Source: DASYYE01 sp035946955 (GTDB lineage: Bacteria; Actinomycetota; Actinomycetes; Streptosporangiales; Streptosporangiaceae). From it: a stretch of 14,543 nt of DNA. Position 1 is the stretch's first letter; every line of letters starts with the position of its first letter. A model generated the notes under the pieces. It was not told the DNA's origin. It saw only the letters and a list, made by a program, of their open reading frames with translations, and ran no database searches. Made by a program: the position numbers and the translations under genes. Below, piece by piece: positions 1 through 7,741 of this stretch. The stretch is taken from contig DASYYE010000596.1 in the NCBI GenBank assembly GCA_035946955.1, positions 1 through 14,543 on the forward strand, written 5' to 3'.

Positions 1-782
1 TTGCCCTCGCTCCGTCCGGTCAACGACCCGAGCAACAGGACCTGCAGGAGTGTGCCCACCGACCCGCCGACGTACATGTAACGTCCCCCAGGCACCAGGG
101 AACACCGGTAGGCGGACACGGAACGGTGTGCGGCCAGGTCGAGGACCACGTCATAGCTGCGCCAGTTCCTGGTGAAGTCTTCCCGTGTGTAGTCGATGAC
201 GTGGTCGGCGCCGAGTGAGCGCATGAACTCCAGCTTCTCCGCGTTGTCCACGCCGGTGACCTCGGCCCCGTGCAACTTGGCAAGCTGGATGGCATACATG
301 CCCGACCCACCGCCGGCGCCATTGATCAGCACCTTGTGGCCGGCCGTGACCTGTCCCTTCACCTGGATGCCCTGCAACGCGATGGCTCCGGCTTGGGGGA
401 GCGCCGAGGCTTCCTCGCAGGTCATGCCGTCCGGCATCCGTGCCAGCACGCTCTCTGGCACGCACACGTACTCCGCGAACCCGCCCATGTGACTGAAAAT
501 GTCTGCGAATACCTCAGCACCTGGCGCGAAGAGCGTCACATCGGGGCCCACTGCCTCAACCCGTCCAGCGATGTCTGACCCGAGCGTGTGGTGCCGCGGC
601 CGGAACGGGCCCCTCATACGCGAATACAGCGGCTTCCCACGCAGAGTCTCCCAGTCGGAGGCGTTGACGGACACCGCGTGCACCTTGACCAGCACCTCGT
701 TGGCCTTGGGCACAGGCGTCGGCACGTCCATTAGCTGAAGCGCGTCGGGTGGTCCATACCGTGTGTAGACAACGGCTTTCAT
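1..782 (-). CDS. MDR-family NAD(P)-dependent quinone oxidoreductase / alcohol dehydrogenase-like protein (3' part outside window)
   Basis: The reading frame starts at ATG 782 (MKAVVYTRYGPPDALQL) and runs off the left edge after 260 codons. Medium-chain dehydrogenases of this type transfer hydride from NADPH to quinones, enones or aldehydes in the cytosol. A GroES-like N-terminal half (about residues 1-130) is followed by the Rossmann segment, with the dinucleotide-binding stretch INGAGGGSGMYAIQLAKLHG at about 153-172 and ADHVIDYTREDF at about 192-203. No structural four-Cys zinc cluster is visible, which fits the zinc-independent quinone reductase branch. A GGAGG ribosome site lies about 8 bases before the ATG, which supports the start. 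The gene is divergent from the Nudix gene across about 163 bases. The substrate cannot be predicted. Confidence 0.93.
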   Translation of the reverse strand, partial: MKAVVYTRYGPPDALQLMDVPTPVPKANEVLVKVHAVSVNASDWETLRGKPLYSRMRGPFRPRHHTLGSDIAGRVEAVGPDVTLFAPGAEVFADIFSHMGGFAEYVCVPESVLARMPDGMTCEEASALPQAGAIALQGIQVKGQVTAGHKVLINGAGGGSGMYAIQLAKLHGAEVTGVDNAEKLEFMRSLGADHVIDYTREDFTRNWRSYDVVLDLAAHRSVSAYRCSLVPGGRYMYVGGSVGTLLQVLLLGSLTGRSEG

Positions 783-945
783 GCTTGCTGCCTCCGGCAG
801 TCGCGTACTCCGCGTCGGGGTTCCCGCAAGCCTAGGAGCACGCCGCTGGCCCGTATCCCGGTGGCCCGGCCAATCTCCTGCCCGATGCTGTGGGCAGAAT
901 CGGGGACGTGATGAAATCCGGCCTCTTGGCGCCATGGTGCCGCGC

Positions 946-1398
946 ATGAACGACCTGCCACAGCGGATGGCCGCCCGGATCGTCCTGCTCGACCCGGACG
1001 ACCGCGTGCTGCTGTTGCGCTACGACAATGGCACACCACCCAATGGGAGCCACTGGACGACGCCCGGGGGAGGGCTGAACGCAGGCGAGGACTTCGCCAC
1101 AGGCGCGGTGCGGGAGCTGGCCGAGGAGACCGGCTGGCGCGACATAGCGCTGGTACGAGAGATCTACTGGCGCACGCTGACGATCGACTATGGCGGAGCG
1201 CCGATGCGCCAGCACGAGCACTGGTACCTGGCCCGTACCCATCCCGCCCGCCGGCCGGTCCAGGGGGTCGAGGCCACGCACGCCGCCGATGGCATCGCCG
1301 CGTGGCGGTGGTGGACCCTGCCCGAGCTGGACACCACCGCGGAGACGATCTGGCCGCCGGAGCTCGCCACCCTCGTCAGGTCAGCCCTTCGAGGGTGA
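946..1398 (+). CDS. Nudix hydrolase
   Basis: This is a 150-aa cytosolic hydrolase of nucleoside diphosphates linked to another moiety; the substrate is unknown. The complete Nudix box GX5EX7REUXEEXGU is present at residues 42-64 (GGLNAGE...RELAEETGW) with all metal-binding glutamates, and hydrophobic beta strands RIVLLD and VLLLRY precede it. The frame is open upstream to 781, but the conserved fold begins at MNDLPQRMAARIVLLD, so ATG 946 is preferred; ATG 934 is an alternative. Neither has a strong Shine-Dalgarno sequence. A 12-codon mini-ORF (911-949) ends on the ATG and could couple translation. The gene is convergent with the alpha/beta hydrolase, 21 bases apart. Confidence 0.92.
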   Translation: MNDLPQRMAARIVLLDPDDRVLLLRYDNGTPPNGSHWTTPGGGLNAGEDFATGAVRELAEETGWRDIALVREIYWRTLTIDYGGAPMRQHEHWYLARTHPARRPVQGVEATHAADGIAAWRWWTLPELDTTAETIWPPELATLVRSALRG

Positions 1399-1419
1399 GT
1401 CCTGGCCCGCGTCGGTGGT

Positions 1420-2232
1420 TCAGTGGGGCAGGAAGTCGAGGAGCAGGGCGTTCACCTCATCGGGTGCTTCCAGCTGCATCCAGTGGCCGGGGCCGTCCAG
1501 GCGCTCGTACCGCCACGGACCCGCCACGTTCGCGGCCGAATCGGTCATCTGCGTCTCGGTGAGGGCGAAGTCTCCCGTGCTCCACACGCCCATGGTGGGC
1601 GCCTGCACCGGGGGGAGCTTGGGCGGCGGGTCCACCCACGCGGTCGGCGGCATGTTGGCCCGGTACCAGTTCAGGGGCGGTGTGAGCGAACCGTTCGCCG
1701 CCAGTTCAGCGATCACCTGGTCCGTGTCGGGATGACCTGACCAGGCCCGGAAGTTGGCCCAGTCCTCCTCGGCCAGCCACCGCTCGGCAATGCCCGGGAA
1801 CTGGAACAACAGCATGTACCAGGACTTCTCACGTTGCCGGACGGTGCGCCGGAAGGTGGCCGGGTGGCCCACTGACAGGACAGCGAGGTGGTCTACGGCG
1901 GTAGGCCCCAGCGAGGCCAGGCCCCAGGCCAGGGCAGCGCCCCAGTCGTGGCCCACCACATGGGCCCTGGTGACCCCCAGGTCGGCGAGGACCGCCAGGA
2001 CGTCCCCGGCCACCACCATGAGCGAGTAGGCCTCGACCGCCTCTGGTTTGCCCGAGCGCCCGTAACCGCGCAGGTCGGGGACTATGACCTGGAACCCGGC
2101 TGCCGCCAGCACCGGAACCTGGTGCCGCCACAGCCGGCCGGAGTCGGGGAAGCCGTGCAGCAGCACGACCGGCTGCCCTTCGCCGGTGACCTCGTAGGCG
2201 GTAGTAACCCCGTCGACCTCCACCAGGCCCAT
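1420..2232 (-). CDS. Alpha/beta hydrolase, epoxide-hydrolase type
   Basis: A 270-aa soluble hydrolase. In this family an Asp nucleophile attacks an epoxide or, in related enzymes, a halogenated carbon, and the ester intermediate is then hydrolysed by a His-activated water. Visible motifs are the oxyanion HGFP at 26-29, VPDLRGYGRS at 51-60, the nucleophile elbow GHDWGA with Asp96, an acid candidate Asp221 (STGDFAL) and His250 (GPGHW). Tyr139 and Tyr190 in the cap region are candidates for the epoxide-activating tyrosines. Asp rather than Ser at the elbow separates it from esterases. It starts 29 bases downstream of the YceI-like gene, so the two are probably cotranscribed. The physiological substrate is unknown; a dehalogenase activity cannot be excluded. 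Confidence 0.92.
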   Translation of the reverse strand: MGLVEVDGVTTAYEVTGEGQPVVLLHGFPDSGRLWRHQVPVLAAAGFQVIVPDLRGYGRSGKPEAVEAYSLMVVAGDVLAVLADLGVTRAHVVGHDWGAALAWGLASLGPTAVDHLAVLSVGHPATFRRTVRQREKSWYMLLFQFPGIAERWLAEEDWANFRAWSGHPDTDQVIAELAANGSLTPPLNWYRANMPPTAWVDPPPKLPPVQAPTMGVWSTGDFALTETQMTDSAANVAGPWRYERLDGPGHWMQLEAPDEVNALLLDFLPH

Positions 2233-2261
2233 GTGGTCTCTCTTTCCTCGTCCTGCCGTGG

Positions 2262-2807
2262 TCAGCCGGCCGCGGCTTCCGCCGGTTGCTGCTCGACGAG
2301 TTCACCCTCGATCGAGATGTGGATCTCCTCGCTGACGACGAACCTGCCGTCGAGCATCATGTTGAAGCTCAGCCCGAATTCTTTCCGGTTGATCTTGGTG
2401 GTGGCGCCGTAGGCGATCCGGTGTCCCATCATCGGGTCGTTGAACTCCCCGTACCTGGTGACATCCAGCGCCACCGGGCGGGTGTTGCCCTTGATGGTCA
2501 GGTCACCCCGCAGCGTGTAGTGGTCGGGTCCGGCCGCCTCCACGCCCGTGCTCCTGAACGTGATCTCCGGGTACTTGTCCACCTCGAGGAAGTTCGACGA
2601 GCGCAGGTCGTTGTCACGGGCCTCGTTGTTGGTGCGGATGCTGGTGGCCTGGATGGTCGCCGCCACCGACGAGGTCGCCGGGTGGTCCGGGTCGATGTCG
2701 GAGACCGTCTCGACCCCGACGAAATGGCCCCGGACGGTCATCATCCCCAGGTGCTTCGCGGAGAACTCCACCTGCGTGTGGTACGGGTCGAGCTGCCAAT
2801 TGCCCAC
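2262..2807 (-). CDS. YceI family protein
   Basis: A 181-aa protein of the YceI lipocalin-like fold, whose members bind polyisoprenoid or other amphiphilic ligands. It begins GNWQLDPYHTQVEFSAKHLG after the start residue and carries the family strands FLEVDKYPEITFRSTGVE, LTIKGNTRPV and RKEFGLSF. No signal peptide is present, so it is likely cytosolic, as are many actinobacterial members. The start is GTG 2807, chosen because GGAGGAGG lies 5 bases upstream and the family's N-terminus begins there. The frame stays open much further upstream (to 3248), but that extension reads antisense to the start-proximal methyltransferase sequence and has no family similarity. It precedes the epoxide hydrolase-type gene in a probable two-gene operon. 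Confidence 0.93.
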   Translation of the reverse strand: MGNWQLDPYHTQVEFSAKHLGMMTVRGHFVGVETVSDIDPDHPATSSVAATIQATSIRTNNEARDNDLRSSNFLEVDKYPEITFRSTGVEAAGPDHYTLRGDLTIKGNTRPVALDVTRYGEFNDPMMGHRIAYGATTKINRKEFGLSFNMMLDGRFVVSEEIHISIEGELVEQQPAEAAAG

Positions 2808-2938
2808 AGGAACCTCCTCCACTCCGGCACCCCCCCGCGAGCCCCGCGGCTCACGGAGGGGCCTCGAATGGTCCTCCCCTGACCCTAACGAGCGCCCGCC
2901 CGGTCGGTACACCTCGCTGGCGGCCGCGGTCAGCTCGG

Positions 2939-3760
2939 TCAGCGCAGTGGCAGCTGACCGACGCCCACCAGGCCGCCCCAGAATTTGGTGGGGTCGTCCG
3001 GCGCGTCGGCGGGTGAGGCCGGACGCCACTGCGGTATCTCCACCACGCCCGGGTCGAGAATGTCGAAACCGTCGAAGAAGCGCGTGATGTCCGCGCGTGG
3101 GCGCATGTGGATAGATGCGGAGACACCCCGGCGGTACAGTTGCTCGGCGGCGTGCGCCAAGTCCGGCCTGCCCTCGGTTGTGCCATGACTGATCACGAGG
3201 CAACTGCCGGGTGCGAGCGCCTCGCGCAGGGTCGCGACGATGCGCCACGGGTCATCGGCATCGCTGATGAAGTGCAGCACGGCCACGAGCAGCAGGCCGA
3301 CGGGCTGGCTGAAGTCGATCAGGGCGCGGGTACCCTCGTGGCTGAGGATCCTCGCTGGGTCGCGCAGGTCGGCATCGATGATCGTGGCGTTGTCATTGCC
3401 CGCCAGGATGGCCTTGCTGTGCGCGATCGCCACGGGGTCGATGTCCACATAGACCACGTGCGCGCCAGGGCGTGCCTGCTGGGCGACCTCGTGCACGTTT
3501 CCCTGCGTCGGTATACCAGAACCGATGTCAAGGAACTGGTGGATCCCAGCCGCGCAGAGGGTCCGCACCGACCGGCCGAGGAAGGCACGGTTCGCGTGGC
3601 CGATCCCCCGTGCGTTGGGCTCGAGCGCGGTGAGTGCCCTGCCTACGTCCTGGTCAGCGAGGAAATTGTGGGTGCCTCCCAGCAGGTAGTCATAGACACG
3701 CGCGACATTCGCCCGCTCGGTGTCGATGCCTTCCGGCACCCAGTTCGGCTGGTCAGCCAT
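2939..3760 (-). CDS. DUF574 / Methyltransf_19 family SAM-dependent methyltransferase
   Basis: A class I methyltransferase-fold protein of about 273 aa, from a family abundant in filamentous actinomycetes and mostly without known substrate. Diagnostic parts are the N-terminal signature DTERANVARVYDYLLGGTHN, the SAM-binding motif FLDIGSG at about 77-83 followed by IPTQGNVHEVAQ, the acidic loop VVYVDIDPVAIAHS, and a conserved C-terminal FWGGLVGVG. Two adjacent ATGs exist (3763 and 3760); GGAGG is only one base from the first and four from the second, so 3760 is preferred. It is divergent from the SpoIIE-type phosphatase across an AT-rich spacer. Members often sit beside regulatory genes. A regulatory role is inference only. 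Confidence 0.93.
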   Translation of the reverse strand: MADQPNWVPEGIDTERANVARVYDYLLGGTHNFLADQDVGRALTALEPNARGIGHANRAFLGRSVRTLCAAGIHQFLDIGSGIPTQGNVHEVAQQARPGAHVVYVDIDPVAIAHSKAILAGNDNATIIDADLRDPARILSHEGTRALIDFSQPVGLLLVAVLHFISDADDPWRIVATLREALAPGSCLVISHGTTEGRPDLAHAAEQLYRRGVSASIHMRPRADITRFFDGFDILDPGVVEIPQWRPASPADAPDDPTKFWGGLVGVGQLPLR

Positions 3761-3848
3761 CATGCCTCCGGTCTCGGGTCCCGTTGGCCGGGGGTCGGCT
3801 CTTGCCGAACTCTTGGCGGCATACGGTCAGTTCTGGCATGCTGTTGCG

Positions 3849-3861
3849 ATACATTTTGTAT
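3849..3861. promoter_or_regulatory. Perfect palindrome in divergent promoter region (candidate operator)
   Basis: ATACA-TTT-TGTAT is a perfect 5-3-5 inverted repeat in a locally AT-rich stretch (about 3840-3905) of an otherwise very GC-rich window. It lies roughly midway between the start of the DUF574 methyltransferase (3760) and the phosphatase (3941). Related GTATC half-sites occur at 3870-3874 and 3880-3884. The position suits a shared operator or promoter core. No protein that binds it is identified. Confidence 0.35.
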
Positions 3862-3940
3862 TCGGATGGTATCTCAACGTATCAGTAATAAGTTCTGACT
3901 ATATCGGTGTCACCGGGATGAATAGGGCGCGGTCATTGCG

Positions 3941-5620
3941 GTGATCGCGGCGTCACGATTGGTGCAGGGATCGGTGGAGTCGCAGTCAGCCTGGGAGGGC
4001 ACGCCAGGGCTGCCCCGGCGGCGTGAGCTTGACCTCGCTGAGCTTGCCACGTTCACCGTTGGCCCAGGTGGGCTCGTTGCCGCATGGTCGCCGACCGCGG
4101 CGAAGATGTTCGGTTACCCAGCGCGCGACATGGCTGGCCATGACATATGTGACGTGCTGATGACCGGGCCGGGCCAGCGTGAACTGGTCCGTCGCGCACT
4201 CGGGGAAACAGGGGAAGGCCGCGTCTTCAACGTGACCGTGGCTGGCGGCAACCTGGGCGAGGGGCGTTTCGCCATGCGCTGGGAGCCGCTGACCGGTCCC
4301 GGCGGTGTGGCGCTCGTCATTGTCGAGCAGGTATCGCCGCTGCCGCGGCCCGCCTGGCTCAGTGAGGCGACCGCCCGGATCGGCTCCACGCTCGACCTGT
4401 TCCAGACCGCGTCGGAGGCCGTGGACGCAGCTGTCCCCTGGTTCTCGGACGCGGCCGTCATCTACGTTGCCGAACGTCTGCTCGCGGCCGGTGAGTTCGC
4501 CCCGGCGCGGGCGTCACACGGGATCGTGGTGCGCCGCCTCGCGGGCAGGCTCGTCGGCGGGCCCGGGGACGCGCTCGCAGGCACCCAGATGCCCCCCGGT
4601 GAGGTGCTCGTCTTTGGCGAGGGCACGCCCAGTTCACGGGCCATGGTAGGGGGCGAGCCCGTGCTGTTCAGCGCGGCAGACGAAGAGCCCACCCAGCGGC
4701 TCGGCCGCCACGCGCGCGGCTCGGAGGTTGCCACCAACTTCAGCTCCTACCTGGCGGTACCCCTCACCGCCCGTGGGGTGGTCGTGGGCTGCGCAGTGTT
4801 CGCCCGTGCACCAGCGAGCCCCACGTTCAACCCGACTGACGTCACACTGGCCAGCGAGCTCGCCTCCCGCACCGCGGTGTTCCTCGACAACGCCCGGCTC
4901 TACCAGCGTGAGCGGCGCACCGCGCTGGCGCTGCAGCGGTCCCTGCTCCCCAGCCGGCCGCAGGTGCCCGGGGGCATGGAGGTCGCGCACCGGTACCTGC
5001 CGGTGGGTGCCAGCGTCGTGGGCGGTGACTGGTACGACATCGTGTCCCTGAATAGCGGCCGGGCGGCGCTGATCGTGGGTGACGCGATGGGCCACGGCCC
5101 GGAAGCCGCCGCGGTCATGGCCCAGCTCCGCACCGCCGCCCACACCCTGGCCGACCTGGGACTGTCGCCCGGGCAGTTGCTGCCCCGGCTGGACCGGATC
5201 GTCGCGGGCATGGCCGCCGCGACGTTCGCCACCTGCATCTCCACGGTCATCGACCCGGCCGCTGGTTCCTGCGTGGCCGCGCAGGCCGGGCACCTGCCGC
5301 CGGTGCTGGTGATGCCCGACGGTGAGACCTGTGTGCTCGAGCTGGCGCCCGGGCTGCCGCTGGGCCTCGGTGCGGAGTCCTTCGAGGCGACCGAGATCAA
5401 GCTGCCGCCCGGCGCCACCCTGGCGCTGTACACCGACGGGCTGGTCGAAAGCCGCACCAGGTCGGTGGATGACGGGCTGGCGGCGTTGCGGGAAGCGCTC
5501 AGCACCGCCCTTACCCGCCCTTCCGGCACACTGGCTGGCGCCTGCGAGATGGTCACTCAGGCACTGCGTGAGCACGGCGAGGACGACATCACCCTCGTCC
5601 TCGCCCGCACCCACTCCTGA
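3941..5620 (+). CDS. PAS-GAF-SpoIIE/PP2C serine phosphatase (RsbU-like)
   Basis: A 559-aa cytosolic signalling phosphatase. The order is a PAS-like sensor (about 30-132), a GAF domain (about 140-325) and a PPM-type SpoIIE catalytic domain (about 325-557). Metal-binding aspartates are visible in GGDWYD (Asp363), VGDAMGHG (Asp381), ALYTDGL (Asp499) and EDDITLVLA (Asp548/549), and AGHLPPVLV is present, so it looks active. Family members dephosphorylate anti-sigma antagonists in partner-switching pathways. No anti-sigma kinase or STAS antagonist is nearby, so its partner must be encoded elsewhere. The start is GTG 3941 by ORF extent, with a weak ribosome site; GTG 3974, with AGGGA upstream, is an alternative. 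A mini-ORF (3918-3944) overlaps the start. Confidence 0.93.
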   Translation: MIAASRLVQGSVESQSAWEGTPGLPRRRELDLAELATFTVGPGGLVAAWSPTAAKMFGYPARDMAGHDICDVLMTGPGQRELVRRALGETGEGRVFNVTVAGGNLGEGRFAMRWEPLTGPGGVALVIVEQVSPLPRPAWLSEATARIGSTLDLFQTASEAVDAAVPWFSDAAVIYVAERLLAAGEFAPARASHGIVVRRLAGRLVGGPGDALAGTQMPPGEVLVFGEGTPSSRAMVGGEPVLFSAADEEPTQRLGRHARGSEVATNFSSYLAVPLTARGVVVGCAVFARAPASPTFNPTDVTLASELASRTAVFLDNARLYQRERRTALALQRSLLPSRPQVPGGMEVAHRYLPVGASVVGGDWYDIVSLNSGRAALIVGDAMGHGPEAAAVMAQLRTAAHTLADLGLSPGQLLPRLDRIVAGMAAATFATCISTVIDPAAGSCVAAQAGHLPPVLVMPDGETCVLELAPGLPLGLGAESFEATEIKLPPGATLALYTDGLVESRTRSVDDGLAALREALSTALTRPSGTLAGACEMVTQALREHGEDDITLVLARTHS

Positions 5621-5642
5621 GCCTGGCCGCGCGGGACCCGTC

Positions 5643-6038
5643 TCAGGCCGGGACGAGGTCCGCTACGTCAGCATGCAGCTTGGCCAGGGCCTGGTCGAAC
5701 GTGGCCAACCGGGAGCGATGTACTCGCGCCAGCTGGGCGAGGTATGCGTCGGTCACCTGGCGGTGGCCGACGATTCCGCTGACGCCCACATCGGTGTACG
5801 AAACATCGTCGGACCAGAACTCGTGCCGAGGGTCGGCGGTGATCGCTTCGACGATCGCCCGGGCCGCGACAGCCGCCTGGCCTTGCCGGATGAGCAGGCG
5901 CATGAGGCTGCCCTGGGTGATCGGGCAGGTCGCGAAGTCCTGGTCCGTGCTGGTGAACCAGTCCTCGGCGGCCCCGTGGTGGACGTGGTCATCGACAAGG
6001 AGGGCGATGAGCACGTTCGCGTCGAGGAGGAAGGTCAT
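5643..6038 (-). CDS. vapC: VapC-type PIN-domain toxin
   Basis: A 131-aa PIN-domain ribonuclease, the toxin of a type II toxin-antitoxin pair; family members cleave tRNA or rRNA. Asp6 (FLLDANVLIALL), Asp97 (QVTDAYLAQLA) and Asp115 (LATFDQAL) form the acidic centre. The usual central Glu is replaced by Thr-Gln in CPITQGSLMRLL (41-42), as in a common VapC subgroup with this motif. Its ATG at 6038 overlaps the vapB stop by four bases (ATGA), so translation is probably coupled. It closes the minus-strand run that begins with the YCII-like gene. It is convergent with the phosphatase gene, and its stop lies 22 bases away. Confidence 0.93.
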   Translation of the reverse strand: MTFLLDANVLIALLVDDHVHHGAAEDWFTSTDQDFATCPITQGSLMRLLIRQGQAAVAARAIVEAITADPRHEFWSDDVSYTDVGVSGIVGHRQVTDAYLAQLARVHRSRLATFDQALAKLHADVADLVPA

Positions 6039-6265
6039 TGGTCGTCGTCTTCGAGCCGCCGGACATCCTCGCTGGTGATGGTCCTCCCGAGGTGGGCAAC
6101 GGGAAGACCGGTCCGGGCGCTCCTGCTGACCTCCCCGGCAGCGCCCGAACTCAGTCCCCTGCGGATGAGCCCAGCAATGGCCTGGCTCAGCGACTGGTGG
6201 GTGTCCCTGGCGATGGCGACCGCCTGCGCGTGGAGATCGTCAGGGATGTCAACCGTCGTACGCAT
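6035..6265 (-). CDS. vapB: VapB-type ribbon-helix-helix antitoxin
   Basis: A 76-aa antitoxin. The N-terminal third, MRTTVDIPDDLHAQAVAIA then SLSQAIAGLIRRGL, is a typical ribbon-helix-helix DNA-binding unit. The acidic C-terminus (TSEDVRRLEDDDQ) is the usual toxin-neutralising tail. VapB proteins bind and inhibit VapC and, with it, repress their own operon. The gene begins only 9 bases after the MFS stop codon and overlaps vapC by 4 bases. A perfect palindrome 20-30 bases upstream, inside the MFS gene, is the likely operator. AGGG lies close to the ATG. Confidence 0.92.
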   Translation of the reverse strand: MRTTVDIPDDLHAQAVAIARDTHQSLSQAIAGLIRRGLSSGAAGEVSRSARTGLPVAHLGRTITSEDVRRLEDDDQ

Positions 6266-6274
6266 AGCCCTATC

Positions 6275-7741
6275 TTACATCACATCATCATGATGCAATG
6301 ACGCGACAATCTCTGTCGGTTCGCTGCCGGGCTGTGTTCTGGGTTTCGCCATGCCGAGGGCTGTTGCTGCGGCGAGTACCGACAGGCCGGCAGCAACGGC
6401 GAGCGCTGGGCGGTAGCCGTCAGCGACCGCCGCCGCGCTGGCGAGGCTGCCACGGGAGTTGAACACGGCGGTCACGATGGCGATCCCGAAGACGGCGCCG
6501 AACTGCTGCACCGTGTTGAGGGTGCCGGCCGCCTTGCCGAGCATGGCGGGGGCCACCGCGCTGAGCCCGGTTGCCGTGACGCTCGGCAGGGCCATCGAGA
6601 CTCCGGCGCCCGCGATGACAAAGGGCAGTACATAGCTTCCGTAGCCTGCGGAGTGCCCAGCCAGGTCGACGATCCATGCGAAACCCAGTGCCTGCATGAC
6701 CAGGCCGGGCACGGCGAGCGCGCGTGCCCCTGTCCTGTCCGAGAGCGCGCCCGCGATGGGCGCGACCAGCAGCGGCGTGGCCGTCCAGGGCAGGAACCGC
6801 AGCCCCGTGTCCAGCGGCGAGTAACCCCGCGCGAATTGGAAGAACTGACTGGTCAGGAACGCGGCCGAGAAGATCGCCGAGGACATCAGGAATTGTGTGC
6901 CCACCGCGGCGGAGAAACGGCCGGTACGGAACAGGCCAAGGGGGAGCATCGGCTCACGCGCCCGTGTCTCGCGCGCCACGAAACCGATGATCGCAAGTGC
7001 GCCGACCGTCATTCCCGTGATGGTCTGGGCGCTGCCCCATCCGGTCTGGCCACCCTGGACCAGTCCCCAGATGAGCGCCCCCACGCCCCCCGCCACCAGC
7101 GCGAGGGCGGGGATGTCCAGTGCGGCCCGGGGCCCCCGGCTCTCAGCCAGCCGCAGCCTGGCCCCGATTACGGCGGCCACGCCGATGGGCACGTTCACCC
7201 AGAAGATCCAGTGCCAGGTGAGTCCCTGCGGGATCGCCCCGCCGACCAGTGGGCCAGCGGCGACGCCCAGCCCGGCGACCCCACCCCAGACCCCCACCAC
7301 GGCGCCGCGCCGCTCCGGCGGGAACGCTGAGGTGAGCAGCGTGAGGCCAAGCGGCAGGACGATGGCCGCGCCCAGGCCCTGCAAGGCACGGAAGGACACC
7401 AGCATGGTTGCGTTCGGCGCCAGTGCACAGGCGGCGGACGCGGCGGTGAAGAGGGCCAGGCCCACCACGTACACGCGTCTGCGCCCCAGGCGGTCACCGA
7501 GTGCCGCGGCGGTGAGTATGCCGGCGCCGAAGGCGATGTTGTAGGCGCTGACCGTCCACTGCAGTGTGGCGATGCCGCCCCCGAGGTCGTGGTGGATCGA
7601 GGGCAGCGCCGTGACCACCACCAGAGCGTCCAGGGTGACCATGAAGTACGCCACCGCGGTGAGGAGCACCGTGAGCACCCGGGCGGAGCCCGCGGGGGCG
7701 CCCTCGGCTGGGCGCCCCCTGGTGCGGACCAGCGCTGTCAC
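6275..7741 (-). CDS. DHA2-family MFS multidrug exporter (14 TM, EmrB/QacA type)
   Basis: A 488-aa integral membrane proton-driven drug exporter. Visible are the DHA2-type first helix (VTLDALVVVTALPSI, 35-49), the SAYNIAFG segment, motif A GDRLGRRRVYVVG (82-94) and antiporter motif C, GLGVAAGPLVGG (157-168). Alternating hydrophobic helices to residue about 475 are consistent with 14 segments. The start is GTG 7741, overlapping the YCII-like stop (GTGA), so it is translationally coupled to that gene. vapBC follows after 9 bases. Family members export antibiotics and dyes; the substrate cannot be read from the sequence. No TetR/MarR repressor is adjacent, so the divergent ECF sigma factor or an unlinked regulator may control it. 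Confidence 0.95.
   Translation of the reverse strand: MTALVRTRGRPAEGAPAGSARVLTVLLTAVAYFMVTLDALVVVTALPSIHHDLGGGIATLQWTVSAYNIAFGAGILTAAALGDRLGRRRVYVVGLALFTAASAACALAPNATMLVSFRALQGLGAAIVLPLGLTLLTSAFPPERRGAVVGVWGGVAGLGVAAGPLVGGAIPQGLTWHWIFWVNVPIGVAAVIGARLRLAESRGPRAALDIPALALVAGGVGALIWGLVQGGQTGWGSAQTITGMTVGALAIIGFVARETRAREPMLPLGLFRTGRFSAAVGTQFLMSSAIFSAAFLTSQFFQFARGYSPLDTGLRFLPWTATPLLVAPIAGALSDRTGARALAVPGLVMQALGFAWIVDLAGHSAGYGSYVLPFVIAGAGVSMALPSVTATGLSAVAPAMLGKAAGTLNTVQQFGAVFGIAIVTAVFNSRGSLASAAAVADGYRPALAVAAGLSVLAAATALGMAKPRTQPGSEPTEIVASLHHDDVM
6286..6295. promoter_or_regulatory. Candidate VapB operator palindrome inside the MFS 3' end
   Basis: CATCATGATG is a perfect 10-bp palindrome about 20 bases upstream of the vapB start, flanked by further ATG/CAT-type repeats. 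Read on the minus strand, TAAGAT (6274-6279) resembles a -10 hexamer and TTGCAT about 15 bases further upstream resembles a -35, though the spacing is short. RHH antitoxins usually bind such short palindromes. The site encodes the last residues (HHDDVM) of the exporter. This is inference from position and symmetry. Confidence 0.4.

Noticed and set aside
2808..3248. 147-codon open N-terminal extension of the YceI-like frame
   Set aside because: It runs antisense-parallel through the end of the DUF574 gene in another frame, has no family similarity, and GTG 2807 has an excellent GGAGGAGG ribosome site.
4634..5614. 326-codon minus-strand open frame opposite the phosphatase
   Set aside because: Gln/Gly/Arg-rich shadow of the SpoIIE-type gene, whose sense frame has full domain motifs.
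5616..5647. Hairpin CCTGAG...CTCAGG between the phosphatase and vapC ends as a terminator
   Set aside because: Only 6-bp arms with a 20-base loop and no T-tract; too weak to list.
5322..6293. 323-codon plus-strand frame across the phosphatase end and vapBC
   Set aside because: Overlaps three well-supported genes in the wrong frame or strand; no recognisable domain.
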